Source of the DNA: Anaerolinea sp.
GTDB lineage: Bacteria > Chloroflexota > Dehalococcoidia > Tepidiformales > Tepidiformaceae
Assembly: GCA_013822275.1 (NCBI GenBank)
Contig: PNKC01000007.1
Coordinates: 1-64,000 of the forward strand
Length of the DNA: 64,000 nt
Direction of reading: 5' to 3'
Positions 1 through 9,800 of the stretch are shown here, piece by piece. How positions within the stretch are numbered: the stretch's first letter is position 1; the number at the start of each line of letters is the position of its first letter. The translations under genes and the position numbers were made by a program. The notes beneath the pieces were generated by a model. The model worked only from the letters and a program-made list of their open reading frames with translations, was not told where the DNA came from and did not search any database.

Positions 1-332
1 AGCTCGAGGACGCGCGGTATGACCATCTCGGCGGACGTGACACCGGGCAGGATTTCTTCTAGGAACGCCTCCGGCGGCAGAATCGGGAGCTGTTTCACGA
101 TGAAGAAATTCATGTGGGTACCGCCGACGGAGAATCGGGCGGCCCAATCGAGGATGATCGAGTCGAAGTTCCCCAGGAGTACAGCGGCCGCCGCCGCAAC
201 CTTTGGCGCCAGTTCGTAGAGCGCGGCTGTGTTCCCCATGCCTCCGGTGCCCGCGGCAGTGCTCACGACCGTCCGCTCGTCGGTCGCTCGCGCAATATCG
301 CGAAACGCGGTCAACCAGAATGGCTCAGCCAC
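1..332 (-). pseudogene. Detached C-terminal segment of the PglX/DrmMI-type methyltransferase (third motif copy)
   Basis: Reading the minus strand from a GTG at 332 gives an open frame to the window edge. It starts with the motif AFRDIARATDERT and continues through GNFDSIILDWAARFSVGGTH and FFIVKQLPILPPEAFLE. That run is the usual end of Eco57I/PglX-family N6-adenine methyltransferases. The upstream long ORF stops at 393, inside an extra copy of the same motif, so this native-looking tail is not joined to it in frame. It is either a broken C-terminus or an alternative tail usable after recombination or frameshift. It continues beyond position 1, so its true end is unseen. Confidence 0.6.
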
Positions 333-569
333 TGGAGTTCCTCCGTAGCGGGCGCATCACCGACGCTGTGTGTCCTAGGGCGGTGGGCGGAATCACTGCG
401 AAGATCGCCGTCCTCTCGTCCGTGCCGCGGACAATGTCGCGAAACGCGAAGACCCAGCCAGCGGCTTCATGAGGGACGCGGTCTCTCCGGGCGCGATCGG
501 CGGTATCACGGCGAGAATCGCTGTCCGGACGTCGGTCGCTCGAGCGAATTGCCGGAACGCCAGATGCCA
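207..569 (-). repeat. Three tandem diverged copies of the methyltransferase C-terminal junction motif
   Basis: On the minus strand, copy 1 (569-459) encodes WHLAFRQFARATDVRTAIL, copy 2 (456-346) encodes WVFAFRDIVRGTDERTAIF and copy 3 (317-207) encodes WLTAFRDIARATDERTVVS. Copies 1 and 2 match at about 24 of 37 residues. Copies 1 and 3 share a frame, but that frame is closed by a stop inside copy 2 (at 395-393). Copy 2 is in another frame and ends at a TGA at 327-325. Start-to-start offsets are 113 and 139 bp. The copies are diverged, so this is neither a simple recent duplication nor a typical assembly stutter. Confidence 0.75.
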
Positions 570-3500
570 GCGGCCAACTCGCGGAGTTGCTCGAAGGCCG
601 CTGTCCGTTTCGAAGAGGTGCGTACCCCCCCCCGTGTTATTGTCAAGTCGCAGGGCGACTTGATCGGCCCGGACCCAATAGCGGGGGATGACGACAGTTT
701 CGGGGTCGGCTTTCTCCGCCGCGGTCATGTCGTGCGCGTTGCCGGCCTTCAGGTCCTCCTTAGTCGCGCCGTCGAAAGTCGCGAAGCGGTGGTCGTACTG
801 GTGGAACAGCTTCGCCTCGTAGAGCGGCAGGTACTCGCGACCGTCCGCGTGGATGAGTGCATTGCCCGCCAGCCGGAAACCGTCGCTCTCCAGTTCGTCC
901 CGTGTACGGAAGAGACCGGAATCGCTCGTCATGTTGAACATCTGCTGGAAGCCGACTCCCCAGGGATTCTCTTCAGGTTCGGCTCCGCGTGCCTCTTTCC
1001 AGAACACACCCGTTCGCCGGTACATCTTCGTCGCGATTTCTGCATCACGCTTGCTCCGGAACACCGGGCACGTGCGCGTGTTCGGGTTGAACAGCGCGAA
1101 ATCCTCGGCAGTTAGCGTGAAGTGACGGTCCGGTTCGCGGAGGTGGTCGATGAGTGAGCAGAAGAACGCCAGATCAGACGATGATTCCCAGTCGGGCGCG
1201 CCCCGCAAGGTCAGGAGGCAGAACTTGTACTCTGGATGGACATTCTCGAAGAAGATCGACTTCGGCCCCTTGACCTCAGCTCCGGCTTCGTCGCGGCGGC
1301 TTTCTTCGCGATTTCGGAAGTCGTAGAGGCTGACGATTCGGCCTGCTGCGAACTCTCCGAAGAGTGCCTTTGTGCTGTCGTCGGTCGCGATGCCAGTTGG
1401 GCAGACGATGCCCGAATATCCTGTTTCTGAAACCAGCGACGCAAGCACCTCCCCGAACACGGCATAGAGGTTGATCCGCCCCGACGCGCCGTCCGGGAAT
1501 CGTCCGGAATCCTTGAGGAATGTCACGGTCCGCTGAATGCGCGCCTGGTAGCTTCGCCACGACTCAAACAGTGTCGGGTCGGATGTTTCGAGAGCCGCGA
1601 TTGCGCGCTTCCGGCGGTCTCCGGCCAGGGCCGCCAGTTCGGGCGCGTGATTCTCAAAGAACTCCTGCTCCTTGGGCTCGAATTTCTCCCAAGGCGGGTT
1701 GCCGAGCATGCAGTCGAAGCCACCCTTCCGCTCGTCGAACACCTCGGGGAACTCCAACTCCCAGTGGAACGGCCGGACCTCTTCAACCACGCGAGCCAGC
1801 TGTAGCTCGAACGCGTTGCCCATCTCCTGCTCGCGGACGGCGCGATGGTGGAGGAGCGTGGATTGCGTGGGCGGCGCAGGGACTTCGTCGCGCAGTGGCC
1901 AGAAGAAGGCAGCGGTCCAGAGGTCGGCGGCGCGCTTCTTGTGCGCCAGTTTCGCCGCGAACTCCACGTATTCCTCTTCCTTGAGCACCACGTCTTCGGG
2001 CGCGTCCTCTTCGAAGTCGGCGATGGCCCGCGCTTCCTTCGCTTCCGCGGCACTCGGGCCGCCGGACTCCAGACCGCTTGACTCGAAGAGCCGGAGCTGC
2101 GGCCTCTCCAGCTCCTGGCGGTTCTGCTTCTTCACCTCCTTCGCGAGGTCCTTGCTATCGCCTTCGACCGGCTCGAACGCCTCAGTCGGGATACCCTTCT
2201 CGATCAGCTCCGCAGTCGCGCCGACAAGCGAGTTGCCGCACTTGATCCGGTGATCGAGGAAGCCGAGCGGCCGGCCCGGCTCGTGCCCTTCGAGCCAGAG
2301 CGCAAGCCGGCATAGGTCGGCGGCGAGCGGATTGAGGTCCACCCCGTAGACGCAATGCGTAATCGCCTCGCGGATGGAGTGGCGGAGGACGGCCGGGTCA
2401 GGCTCGTGCTCACCGCTCGCCAGTCGCGCCAGCTCGCGGCCGATGCGACGGGCCGCTGCGAGGAGGAAGTGACCGCTCCCGCAGGCGGGGTCGCAGACCG
2501 CGAGGTCAAGCAGCGCCCTTCGCTTTCCTGCGATGTCCGGCGTTGATGCGAGCGCCTGCTGGATGACGGGGTCAAGTGCGCTCCGGATCAACTCCTGTAC
2601 CAGTACCGAAGGGGTGTAGTAGGAGCCGGTGGACTTCCGTTCGCCGCCGGCAGCCAGGTCGAACTGCGGCTTTCCTCCGTCCGCCCGGAGGGACGGCTGT
2701 TCGTCGAGCAAGCTCTCGTATACGGAACCAAGCTCCTCGACATCGAGGTCGCGGTAATTGATGCGCCGGTAGCCGGACTTCGTGGGCGCGCGCGAAAGTC
2801 CTTTGACCGCGTCCTTGAGTGCCGCGTTTCGGAGCTGCGCCTCCTCAAGGTCGGGACACATTCGCTGATCGAAGATGCCGCCGCCAAGCGCGGGCAGCCC
2901 GAGGTTCACGTTCCCGGCTCGCAGGAGGTCGAATGCGACGCGGTGGGCGCGCCAGAGGTCGTCGTGGCGCTCATCGCCGCGGTCGCGGCGGAGCCGTTCG
3001 CGCAACCGCGAGACGGAGTAGTTGTCTGCGTAGATCGCTCGGCCTCGCGGGTCGGCGTGGGGCGGGAAGAGCAGGTCACGCTCCTCCGCAACAAGCAGGA
3101 ACAACAGCCTGTAGACGACGCGGAGGAGCTGCCGGTAGTACCCGGACTGGTCGAGATCACCCGCGGCGAGCTTCGCGCGCAATGCTTCGTTCTCCGGATG
3201 GTCGAGGAATCCCTGACCCAGTGCGCGGATCGCCTGCTCGACACCGAGGCGGAGGTCGCCCAGCGCACGCGCCCCCCGGACGAGCGCAGCCTCGTACCAT
3301 TTCTCCAGGAAGCAACTCGTCGCGTCTGTCGGGCCCTTCGGCAGGCGGGTGCGGTGCGCCACCATCCAGAGGAGCGTGAAGTCGGCGAAGACACCGCCCT
3401 CCATCATCCCTTCGAGGTCGAACTCCAGGTAGGCGGGACGGGTGAGACTCGCGTTATCTCGCAGGATGCGAAGCTGGCGACCGTTGCTGACGATGCCCCA

Positions 3501-4007
3501 AAGGTGGTCCGTCTCGTTGAGGTAGGACTGGAGGAACCCGTGCGGGCTCGCTTTCGGGCTGGGCGATGAGGGATCGGTTTTGTCCAAGGGTTGCGAGGCG
3601 GCGACCAGGTGCAGGGGCGGCGCCCCGGCTTCGCCGGTCGCTCGGTGGGAGACATGGAAATCGCGACTCCCGACAGTCTCAGCCTGCTGGCGGTAGGTGA
3701 GGTCTTCGTAGCCGAGTTCCGCGAGTAGCGGAACGAGCCATTGCTGGCGCGTGACCCCGAGTTCGGCGCCGGGTCGCGAGCTTTCGAGCCGTGCCTTAAA
3801 GGCGCCCCAGTAGGCCTTCGCGTGTTCCCAACTACGGGCGGCCGCTTCGGTGATCCGGAGGTTCTCCGGGAGGCCGTAGTCCCGGACCGAGTCGAGACCC
3901 GCCAGTTCACGCTCCCTGGGGTCGGCCACCCGCTCCAGAAGGTCCGGCGGGAGGAGTCCGCCTTCGGAACGGACGGTCGGCCGGTAGTCGAGGGTGCGTC
4001 GCGCCAT
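393..4007 (-). CDS. DISARM/Pgl-type DNA N6-adenine methyltransferase (DrmMI/PglX-like), C-terminus scrambled
   Basis: This is a large class-I adenine methyltransferase, about 1204 aa from the ATG at 4007. That ATG overlaps the stop of the upstream helicase (TGATG), so I prefer it to the ORF-track start at 4037. Motif I is DPACGSGHFL near residue 506, followed by GVDLNPLAADLCRLALW. Catalytic motif IV is NPPW near residue 770. SYYTPSVLVQELI is typical of Eco57I/PglX enzymes. In DISARM, Pgl and BREX such enzymes mark host DNA or work with helicases against phage. The last 30 codons follow the AFRQFARATDVRT motif and then run out of frame into a second motif copy, ending at 393 without the usual tail. 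A G9 tract lies near the 3' end. It may be inactive, phase-OFF or C-terminally switched. The methyltransferase call is secure; activity is unknown. Confidence 0.88.
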   Translation of the reverse strand: MARRTLDYRPTVRSEGGLLPPDLLERVADPRERELAGLDSVRDYGLPENLRITEAAARSWEHAKAYWGAFKARLESSRPGAELGVTRQQWLVPLLAELGYEDLTYRQQAETVGSRDFHVSHRATGEAGAPPLHLVAASQPLDKTDPSSPSPKASPHGFLQSYLNETDHLWGIVSNGRQLRILRDNASLTRPAYLEFDLEGMMEGGVFADFTLLWMVAHRTRLPKGPTDATSCFLEKWYEAALVRGARALGDLRLGVEQAIRALGQGFLDHPENEALRAKLAAGDLDQSGYYRQLLRVVYRLLFLLVAEERDLLFPPHADPRGRAIYADNYSVSRLRERLRRDRGDERHDDLWRAHRVAFDLLRAGNVNLGLPALGGGIFDQRMCPDLEEAQLRNAALKDAVKGLSRAPTKSGYRRINYRDLDVEELGSVYESLLDEQPSLRADGGKPQFDLAAGGERKSTGSYYTPSVLVQELIRSALDPVIQQALASTPDIAGKRRALLDLAVCDPACGSGHFLLAAARRIGRELARLASGEHEPDPAVLRHSIREAITHCVYGVDLNPLAADLCRLALWLEGHEPGRPLGFLDHRIKCGNSLVGATAELIEKGIPTEAFEPVEGDSKDLAKEVKKQNRQELERPQLRLFESSGLESGGPSAAEAKEARAIADFEEDAPEDVVLKEEEYVEFAAKLAHKKRAADLWTAAFFWPLRDEVPAPPTQSTLLHHRAVREQEMGNAFELQLARVVEEVRPFHWELEFPEVFDERKGGFDCMLGNPPWEKFEPKEQEFFENHAPELAALAGDRRKRAIAALETSDPTLFESWRSYQARIQRTVTFLKDSGRFPDGASGRINLYAVFGEVLASLVSETGYSGIVCPTGIATDDSTKALFGEFAAGRIVSLYDFRNREESRRDEAGAEVKGPKSIFFENVHPEYKFCLLTLRGAPDWESSSDLAFFCSLIDHLREPDRHFTLTAEDFALFNPNTRTCPVFRSKRDAEIATKMYRRTGVFWKEARGAEPEENPWGVGFQQMFNMTSDSGLFRTRDELESDGFRLAGNALIHADGREYLPLYEAKLFHQYDHRFATFDGATKEDLKAGNAHDMTAAEKADPETVVIPRYWVRADQVALRLDNNTGGGTHLFETDSGLRATPRVGRWHLAFRQFARATDVRTAILAVIPPIAPGETASLMKPLAGSSRFATLSAARTRGRRSSQ
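625..633 (-). repeat. G9 homopolymer in the methyltransferase reading frame
   Basis: Nine consecutive C on the plus strand read as G9 in the coding strand and encode the Gly-Gly-Gly of NNTGGGTHLF. The tract lies just before motif copy 1. With G9 the frame enters copy 1 correctly. With G10 the frame stays open across copy 1 and enters copy 2 in its correct frame. A poly-G tract in pglX is the known phase-variation switch of the Streptomyces coelicolor Pgl system. Variability here is inferred. Confidence 0.6.
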
Positions 4008-6850
4008 CAGCCCACCACCGGGGCGATGATGTAGCAACCGAGGACGTCGGCCGGCAGGTGCGGTTCGACGCTGTAACGGACATCCGTGCGAGTGAGTCCC
4101 GTGGCCTTGCGCACGCGCTCATGCGCGGCGAGAAGTGCGGCGGCTCGCTCCCGCGCCCTGCCCGCGATCTGCGGATCGAGCGTTGGCAGTGCCTCCACAG
4201 CACGAGCGAGCCAGGCGGTGCGCTGGCCTTCGGGTATGTTCGCATCGGCCCGCGCGCCGAGCAGAAAGAGAGCCTCAGCGTCCGGCAGCCATTCGGGCGT
4301 GGAAGCATCACCTCGGTAGCCGAGCACGAGGCACTCCTCGGCGAGAAGTGCTTCGGTGTCGCCACGGCGAGTGACGTCGAGCTGGAAGCGCAGCCTGAGC
4401 AAGAGGAGCGTGGTGGTGCGCTTCACCGCGTTCGAACGGATCGCCGCGGAACGAGCAGCGACGCCGTCGTGCGCCCCTTCCAGCGCCGAACCCACGAGGT
4501 AGTTCGCCACGGACTCGACCAGCGGGTGAACGCGCGGGATATGGATCGCATCTTGGGGCACTGGCAGGTGGAAGCCGATGCGCTTGCGGCCGGTGAGCCC
4601 GCTGCCCTCTTTGACGGCGGTTGGCAGTTGCGAGGCGTCGGAGACGTCTATGACCAGTGCTTTCCGTTCCGCGCCCAGCGGCTGTCCCAGGCGCGTGGTC
4701 GCCTCGCGCACAAACCGCTCCACGTCATTGGAGTCGCCAAGCGCGCCTGCCGACTCCCGGAGTTCGGCCATGACCTCATCCGGGTGCAGAGCGTGCTGGG
4801 CAAAGATCGTGCGGCTCGCTTTCTCGCGCTCGACCGCACGATTCCAGCCCAACTGCTGCTCGGCCTGGTCGAACTCGAATTGCATCTGCCGGTTGTCCTC
4901 GCGCTTCAGGAGCACGGCTTCGAGGATGGCCTCGAGTACTTTGTCTGACTCGGTCGGCACGGGCACCGAGACGCCGAGGGTCTGGCGAATCTGTTCAGCT
5001 TTGCGGATGATGACCTTGAGCACCGCACCATCGACCGGGTTGTCCTGCCCATAGATGAGGATGCTGCGGACCTCTGGCGAGGGCTGGGCATAGCGGTCGA
5101 CCCGACCGTCGCGTTGCTCGTGGCGCGTGGGATTCCAGCTCAGGTCGTAGTGGACAACGGCGTCGAAGTGCTGCTGTAGGTCGATGCCCTCGGAAAGACA
5201 GTCGGTGGCGACCAGCACCCGCCGGGGTGATTCGCCGAGCACTTCCACTCGTTGTCTCCGCACCTCAGGCGGCAGCACGCCAGTGACCGACTCCACGGTC
5301 ACCGCGGGACGGCCGCGGCGATTCAAGCGGTGCCCCAGCTCGTCGGCCACGTAATTCGCAGTCGCGATGTAGCGGCAGAAGATGATCGGGCTGAAGCCAT
5401 CGTTGAGAAGGGCCTCGATATCAGTCGCAAGCCTGACCAACTTTCGATCGTCGTCACCGCCCAATCTCTCGGCCTCGCGAGCCATTTCCAGCAGCCGGCG
5501 CCGCTCCCTGGCGTCAGGCGCTTCCGCCGCAATTGCGTCGGCGCCGGGAACAGCGTCGTCTTCGTCCGCCGACTCGTTTGACTCCTGGTCGAAAACGGAG
5601 CGCAGCCCACGCTCGTCGATCTCGGAGACGTCGCCTTCGGTTTCTCCTGCTCCGCCGGCGCGCGTGCGGAGAGCCGCCGCGGCCGCCATCGGGCTTGAAC
5701 CCACGCAGCGCAGGAGCGCCAGAGCGGCCCACCAACGGACGCGTTGTTGGAATCGTGTCGCGCCCTCATTCGAACGCACCATCTCGGTGGCGTAATCCAG
5801 CACGCGGTCCAGGAGCACGCGATATGCGGGCGACATCGTGTACGGCAGTTCCGTTGCGGTTCGCATTGGGAAATTGGTGCGCTCACCGGAGAATTGCAGC
5901 ACATCGCCACGACGGCGTTGCACGAAGTGACGAGCTAACCGCCTGCGGAGCTGCTCATGCTGCTGGGAGCCCAGGTTCTCCGGGATGGCGCCGAAGTCCG
6001 AGTCGAGGAGCCCGAGCAAAGAGTAAAAAGCCGACTCGACTCCGCTGTGCGGCGTGGCGGTGCAGAGAACCAGGTGGCGCGTCGGGTCGGCGGCAAGCTC
6101 CTTCACGAGCCGGTGGCGTTGCTGCTGGCCGCCGCTTGCCGCTGCGCCCTCGGCACACGTGTGGGCTTCATCGATGATGACGAACTCGGGGCATGCCCGA
6201 AGGAAATCGGCGCGCCGGCGGTCCGACTTGATGTAGTCGATCGAAATCACGACGAACGGGTACTCGTCGAACAGCGAGCGGCCGATGGGCAGGCCACGCT
6301 CCAGGCGTGTCACCGTTCCCGGCCGGACGACTTCTGCGTCGATACGGAACTTCGTCGCCAATTGCTCCTGCCACTGCTCGCACAGGTGCGGTGGACAGAG
6401 CACCGCGATGCGCCGGATTTCCGCGCGGTCGAGGAGTTCCCGGGCGATGAGCGCCGACTCGATGGTCTTCCCGATGCCGACATCGTCTGCGATAAGCAGC
6501 CGCACCGGGTCCTGGCGCAGTGCCATCAAAAGCGGGACCACCTGATACGAGCGCGGCTCCACCCCAATCCGGCCGAGCGAGCGGAACGGCCCGGCGCCTG
6601 ACCGGAAGTTGAGCCGGACTGCGTCCATGAGCAGCCGCGCCGACGCGAAGTCCCCGTGGCGGGCTGGGTCCGGCGGAGAGAATGTCGCGGAGCGGACGTC
6701 GTGCCCTTCGACCGGAAGGAAGAGGCCCACCGCTTCGTCGTCTGAGCCGCCAAGCGGGCGGAGCCGGAGGATGTCTTCGTCGCTCTGCGGTAGCACAACC
6801 CAGTCTCGACCACGCGCATGGACCAGCGTTCCGGCGTGATAGGAGGTCAT
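4007..6850 (-). CDS. SNF2-type DNA helicase of the DISARM-like operon (DrmD-like)
   Basis: A superfamily-2 helicase of about 947 aa. The ATG at 6850 overlaps the stop of the preceding gene (ATGA), so the 57 upstream residues of the ORF-track entry are not used. Walker A is DDVGIGKT near residue 122, the DEAH box is FVIIDEAHT, and motif III is CTATPHSG. Helicase-C motifs are [20 protein letters not shown] and [11 protein letters not shown]2-type helicases of this size (DrmD) travel with DrmMI methyltransferases in class 1 DISARM. The overlap with the methyltransferase on one side and the DUF1998 helicase on the other implies translational coupling. The helicase fold is certain; the DrmD assignment is from architecture and neighbours. 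Confidence 0.88.
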   Translation of the reverse strand: MTSYHAGTLVHARGRDWVVLPQSDEDILRLRPLGGSDDEAVGLFLPVEGHDVRSATFSPPDPARHGDFASARLLMDAVRLNFRSGAGPFRSLGRIGVEPRSYQVVPLLMALRQDPVRLLIADDVGIGKTIESALIARELLDRAEIRRIAVLCPPHLCEQWQEQLATKFRIDAEVVRPGTVTRLERGLPIGRSLFDEYPFVVISIDYIKSDRRRADFLRACPEFVIIDEAHTCAEGAAASGGQQQRHRLVKELAADPTRHLVLCTATPHSGVESAFYSLLGLLDSDFGAIPENLGSQQHEQLRRRLARHFVQRRRGDVLQFSGERTNFPMRTATELPYTMSPAYRVLLDRVLDYATEMVRSNEGATRFQQRVRWWAALALLRCVGSSPMAAAAALRTRAGGAGETEGDVSEIDERGLRSVFDQESNESADEDDAVPGADAIAAEAPDARERRRLLEMAREAERLGGDDDRKLVRLATDIEALLNDGFSPIIFCRYIATANYVADELGHRLNRRGRPAVTVESVTGVLPPEVRRQRVEVLGESPRRVLVATDCLSEGIDLQQHFDAVVHYDLSWNPTRHEQRDGRVDRYAQPSPEVRSILIYGQDNPVDGAVLKVIIRKAEQIRQTLGVSVPVPTESDKVLEAILEAVLLKREDNRQMQFEFDQAEQQLGWNRAVEREKASRTIFAQHALHPDEVMAELRESAGALGDSNDVERFVREATTRLGQPLGAERKALVIDVSDASQLPTAVKEGSGLTGRKRIGFHLPVPQDAIHIPRVHPLVESVANYLVGSALEGAHDGVAARSAAIRSNAVKRTTTLLLLRLRFQLDVTRRGDTEALLAEECLVLGYRGDASTPEWLPDAEALFLLGARADANIPEGQRTAWLARAVEALPTLDPQIAGRARERAAALLAAHERVRKATGLTRTDVRYSVEPHLPADVLGCYIIAPVVG

Positions 6851-9800
6851 GCCTTGCCCTCGCCGAAGACCCACGGGTACCGCGCCACGACCGCCCGCCA
6901 GTCGGCCCGCGCCGTGAACCGGATCACCTCGTAACCAGCGTCGCGCAATCTCGCGTTCGCGGCGCTGTCTCGCGCGGCTCGTTCGGGGTAGTCGTGGTGC
7001 GGACCATCGACATACACACACGCGGCGCTTTCGCCATAGAAGAAGTCGGGATTGGCGCCCAACTCAGAAAAGTGTCTCTGCGCCTCGTCCGGCAAGCGGT
7101 AGTCGCCTGCCTCCAAGAAGCCGAGAAAGTCCTGCTCCAATCGCGACGCTGGGTCTGCGCGCCGCCGAAGCTCGGCAAGCTGTTCTGATCTGCTCTTCCT
7201 GCCCGCGCCGACTTCGGTGGTGGATTGCGCGAGTTCCGAGAGGAGGTCTTTCACCAGCTGCCGATCAAGAAGGTCGTGGTAACGCGTGTTTGAATAGCTC
7301 AGGAGACAGTCGTAGCAGGCCGCCTCGCAGTCCTCTCGCGCATGCGGCGCGCGCCGGACGTCTTCGAGCGTATCCGGATCGAAATGACAGACATCGAGCG
7401 CCGCTCGCGCCACTCGGGCCAAAGCCCCGGGGTCGACTGCCACTCGCTCCAGGACTCCGGCACCCCCCTCTGCGGACTCATAGAAGAGGAGTTGCCGAGG
7501 GTCTTCGGGCGTAGGCAACGGTTCCACCGCAAGCTCCGACGGCTCGACCTGATAGACCGTCTCGATCCCTCGTTTTAGCGCGTACTGGAGCACCAGCGCG
7601 ACATCCGGTGCTAGCTTCTCAGCGGGTCGGATGACAAGCGCATTGCGACGGTCTTCGACGAATGGCACGACGCGCTGCTTGGTCGCGGTCGCTTCCTCGG
7701 GCGCCTCGTCGGCGTCGGCCTCAGGCTCCTGGTTATCCCGATCCCAGAGACCGGTGGAGGTGTTGAGATAGAAGCCGTGCGTCTCCTTGTCCTTTCGGCG
7801 GACCCAGCCGATGTTGAACCGCCAGAGCGTGGCGGTCAGGGCCAGCTCGCCGTAAGCCACGGCTTTGGCATCGCGCTGATAGGTCACCTGGGTGCGGCGG
7901 TCACCGTCCGGACCTGACGCGAACGCGAACGCTGTAAGGACATCGTAGCCAAGGCGCAGGCGCTCTTCCTCGTCGCTAGTGATCCGGGTGGTTCGCCGCG
8001 TCTTTACCCCGGTCAGCCTGAGGAGATCGCTATAGAGGCGTGACGCGCCCTCCACGAGTTCGCCGCAGCCACGGCAACGCTCGTCGTTCAGGTAGGGGGC
8101 GAAATGGGCGTATCCGCACTGGGAGCAGAGCTTGCAGCTCGTCGTCCTGGTTCCGTCCTCCCCAGTGGCCGGCATGATCACGCCGTCGACGCGATACCGC
8201 GAGCCTTCGTGGTAGATGAGGCTTCGTGGCCCGAACTCGGAGACCGCGAGGAAACGCGGCCGTGAGATCGCGGTGGTCTGCCGCCGGTTCATGCCGACGG
8301 CGCGCTCGCCCGGCAGGTACGCCGAGACCGGCAATCGGGGGAAGTTGTACCCGGGGAGGAAGCCTTCGCTGGCGAAGTACCGATAAGGGTAGAAGTCGGA
8401 GTTAAACTCCCGCCCGTCGCCAGCAAGCAGGTCCAACTGGCGTCGTGCCTCGTCGCTCAGCCGGGCCGCGCGGTCCCGGTCGGGCCGTGCGACGGACATG
8501 TCATCAGCGATCTTGCGCTGACTGTCCCTCTGGGTCCTGGCAGCGCGGTACATCATCCGCCAGCGTTCGCACGCGCGGTCAAACTCGTGGACCGCCTGCT
8601 CCAGTCCGCGCTCCAACCAGTCGGCGTCGTACCACCCCGCTGATTCAATCCGGGGCCTGAGCACGTCCAAGATGGGAGCGAACACCTCTCGTGCCCGGGC
8701 TACCGCAGCAGGAGCATGGAGAGAGTCACGGACACCAGGAAGGAGCGGGAGCGCGTCCTCGGAGGAAAGGTCAAGAACCTCCCTCATTGAATTCCCTAGC
8801 GATTGCGACGTCGCAGCAAGCCACTCCGCGTGGAGGTGGGCGCGCACGAGGTCTTCGTTGGCCAGGTCGAGCCGGGGAGGTTGGACCGCACCGGACACCA
8901 TGAGCCGGGGGCGCCGGAAGAAGTACTGGTCGTGCTGGTTCATGGACGAACAGTACGTGGCGACCAGAGCCGGTTGTCCGCTCCGACCAGCACGGCCGCT
9001 TCGTTGTGCGTAATTCGCCGGTGTTGGGGGCACGTTCCTGAGGTTGACCGCGGAGAGGTCCGCAATGTCTACGCCAAGCTCCATCGTCGGCGAGCAGTAC
9101 AGGACCGCCAGGTGGCCAGCGCGGAAACGGTCTTCTCGCTCTTGCCGGTCCTCGACCGCGACCTGGGCGGTGTGTTCTCGGGCCTCGAAGTCCCGGAGCC
9201 CTCGAGCCACCAACTCATAGAGGTCGCGGAAGAAGGCGTTTGCCTCGGCCCGCTCGCCGGACACCCGGGGCGTCCGCGTCAGGTCGGGGGCCGACTTGCC
9301 ATCGCCGGGGAGCCAACGCACCCGTCCCATCCTCAGTCGGAAAAGCAGCGGCCGGCCTTCGCGGTCCTTCGGGTTCTTGAACTCGGCTCCGCCGAACGGC
9401 TCGACGAATCCGTTCAGCGCGAGCACATCGATCAACGATCGAGCGAGCGCAGGGAAATCCTTCGGCGCCATCTTCTTCCCTTGCAGGGCCGTCCAACTTG
9501 AGGGACTCCGGAGGAAGTGCCCGATCGCGCTGCTGGAAGTCAGGGCGATCTCCCGGTCGCGGGAGAACTCCTCGACACGATCCAGCCGGACGACCCTGAA
9601 CCGCTGGGGCCGTTCGTCCAACTCGATGCCCCAGGACAGGCCGCCAGTGGGCGCTGGTTCGTTCACCGAACGCAGATGCTGGCTGCTTCGGCGCATCATC
9701 CTCTCCTGCTCGTCGGGCTCGAGGCAGTCTGCGTTGACCGCCAACTCGCGGCGCATCCAGTCGAGCACCTCCCGGCAAGCTCGCTCTCGCTGCTCCGGCT

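Noticed and set aside
114-1115. 333-aa plus-strand ORF at the left edge
   Set aside because: It is antisense to the methyltransferase C-terminus, has no recognisable motifs and low-complexity Arg-rich composition. It is a shadow frame in GC-rich DNA.
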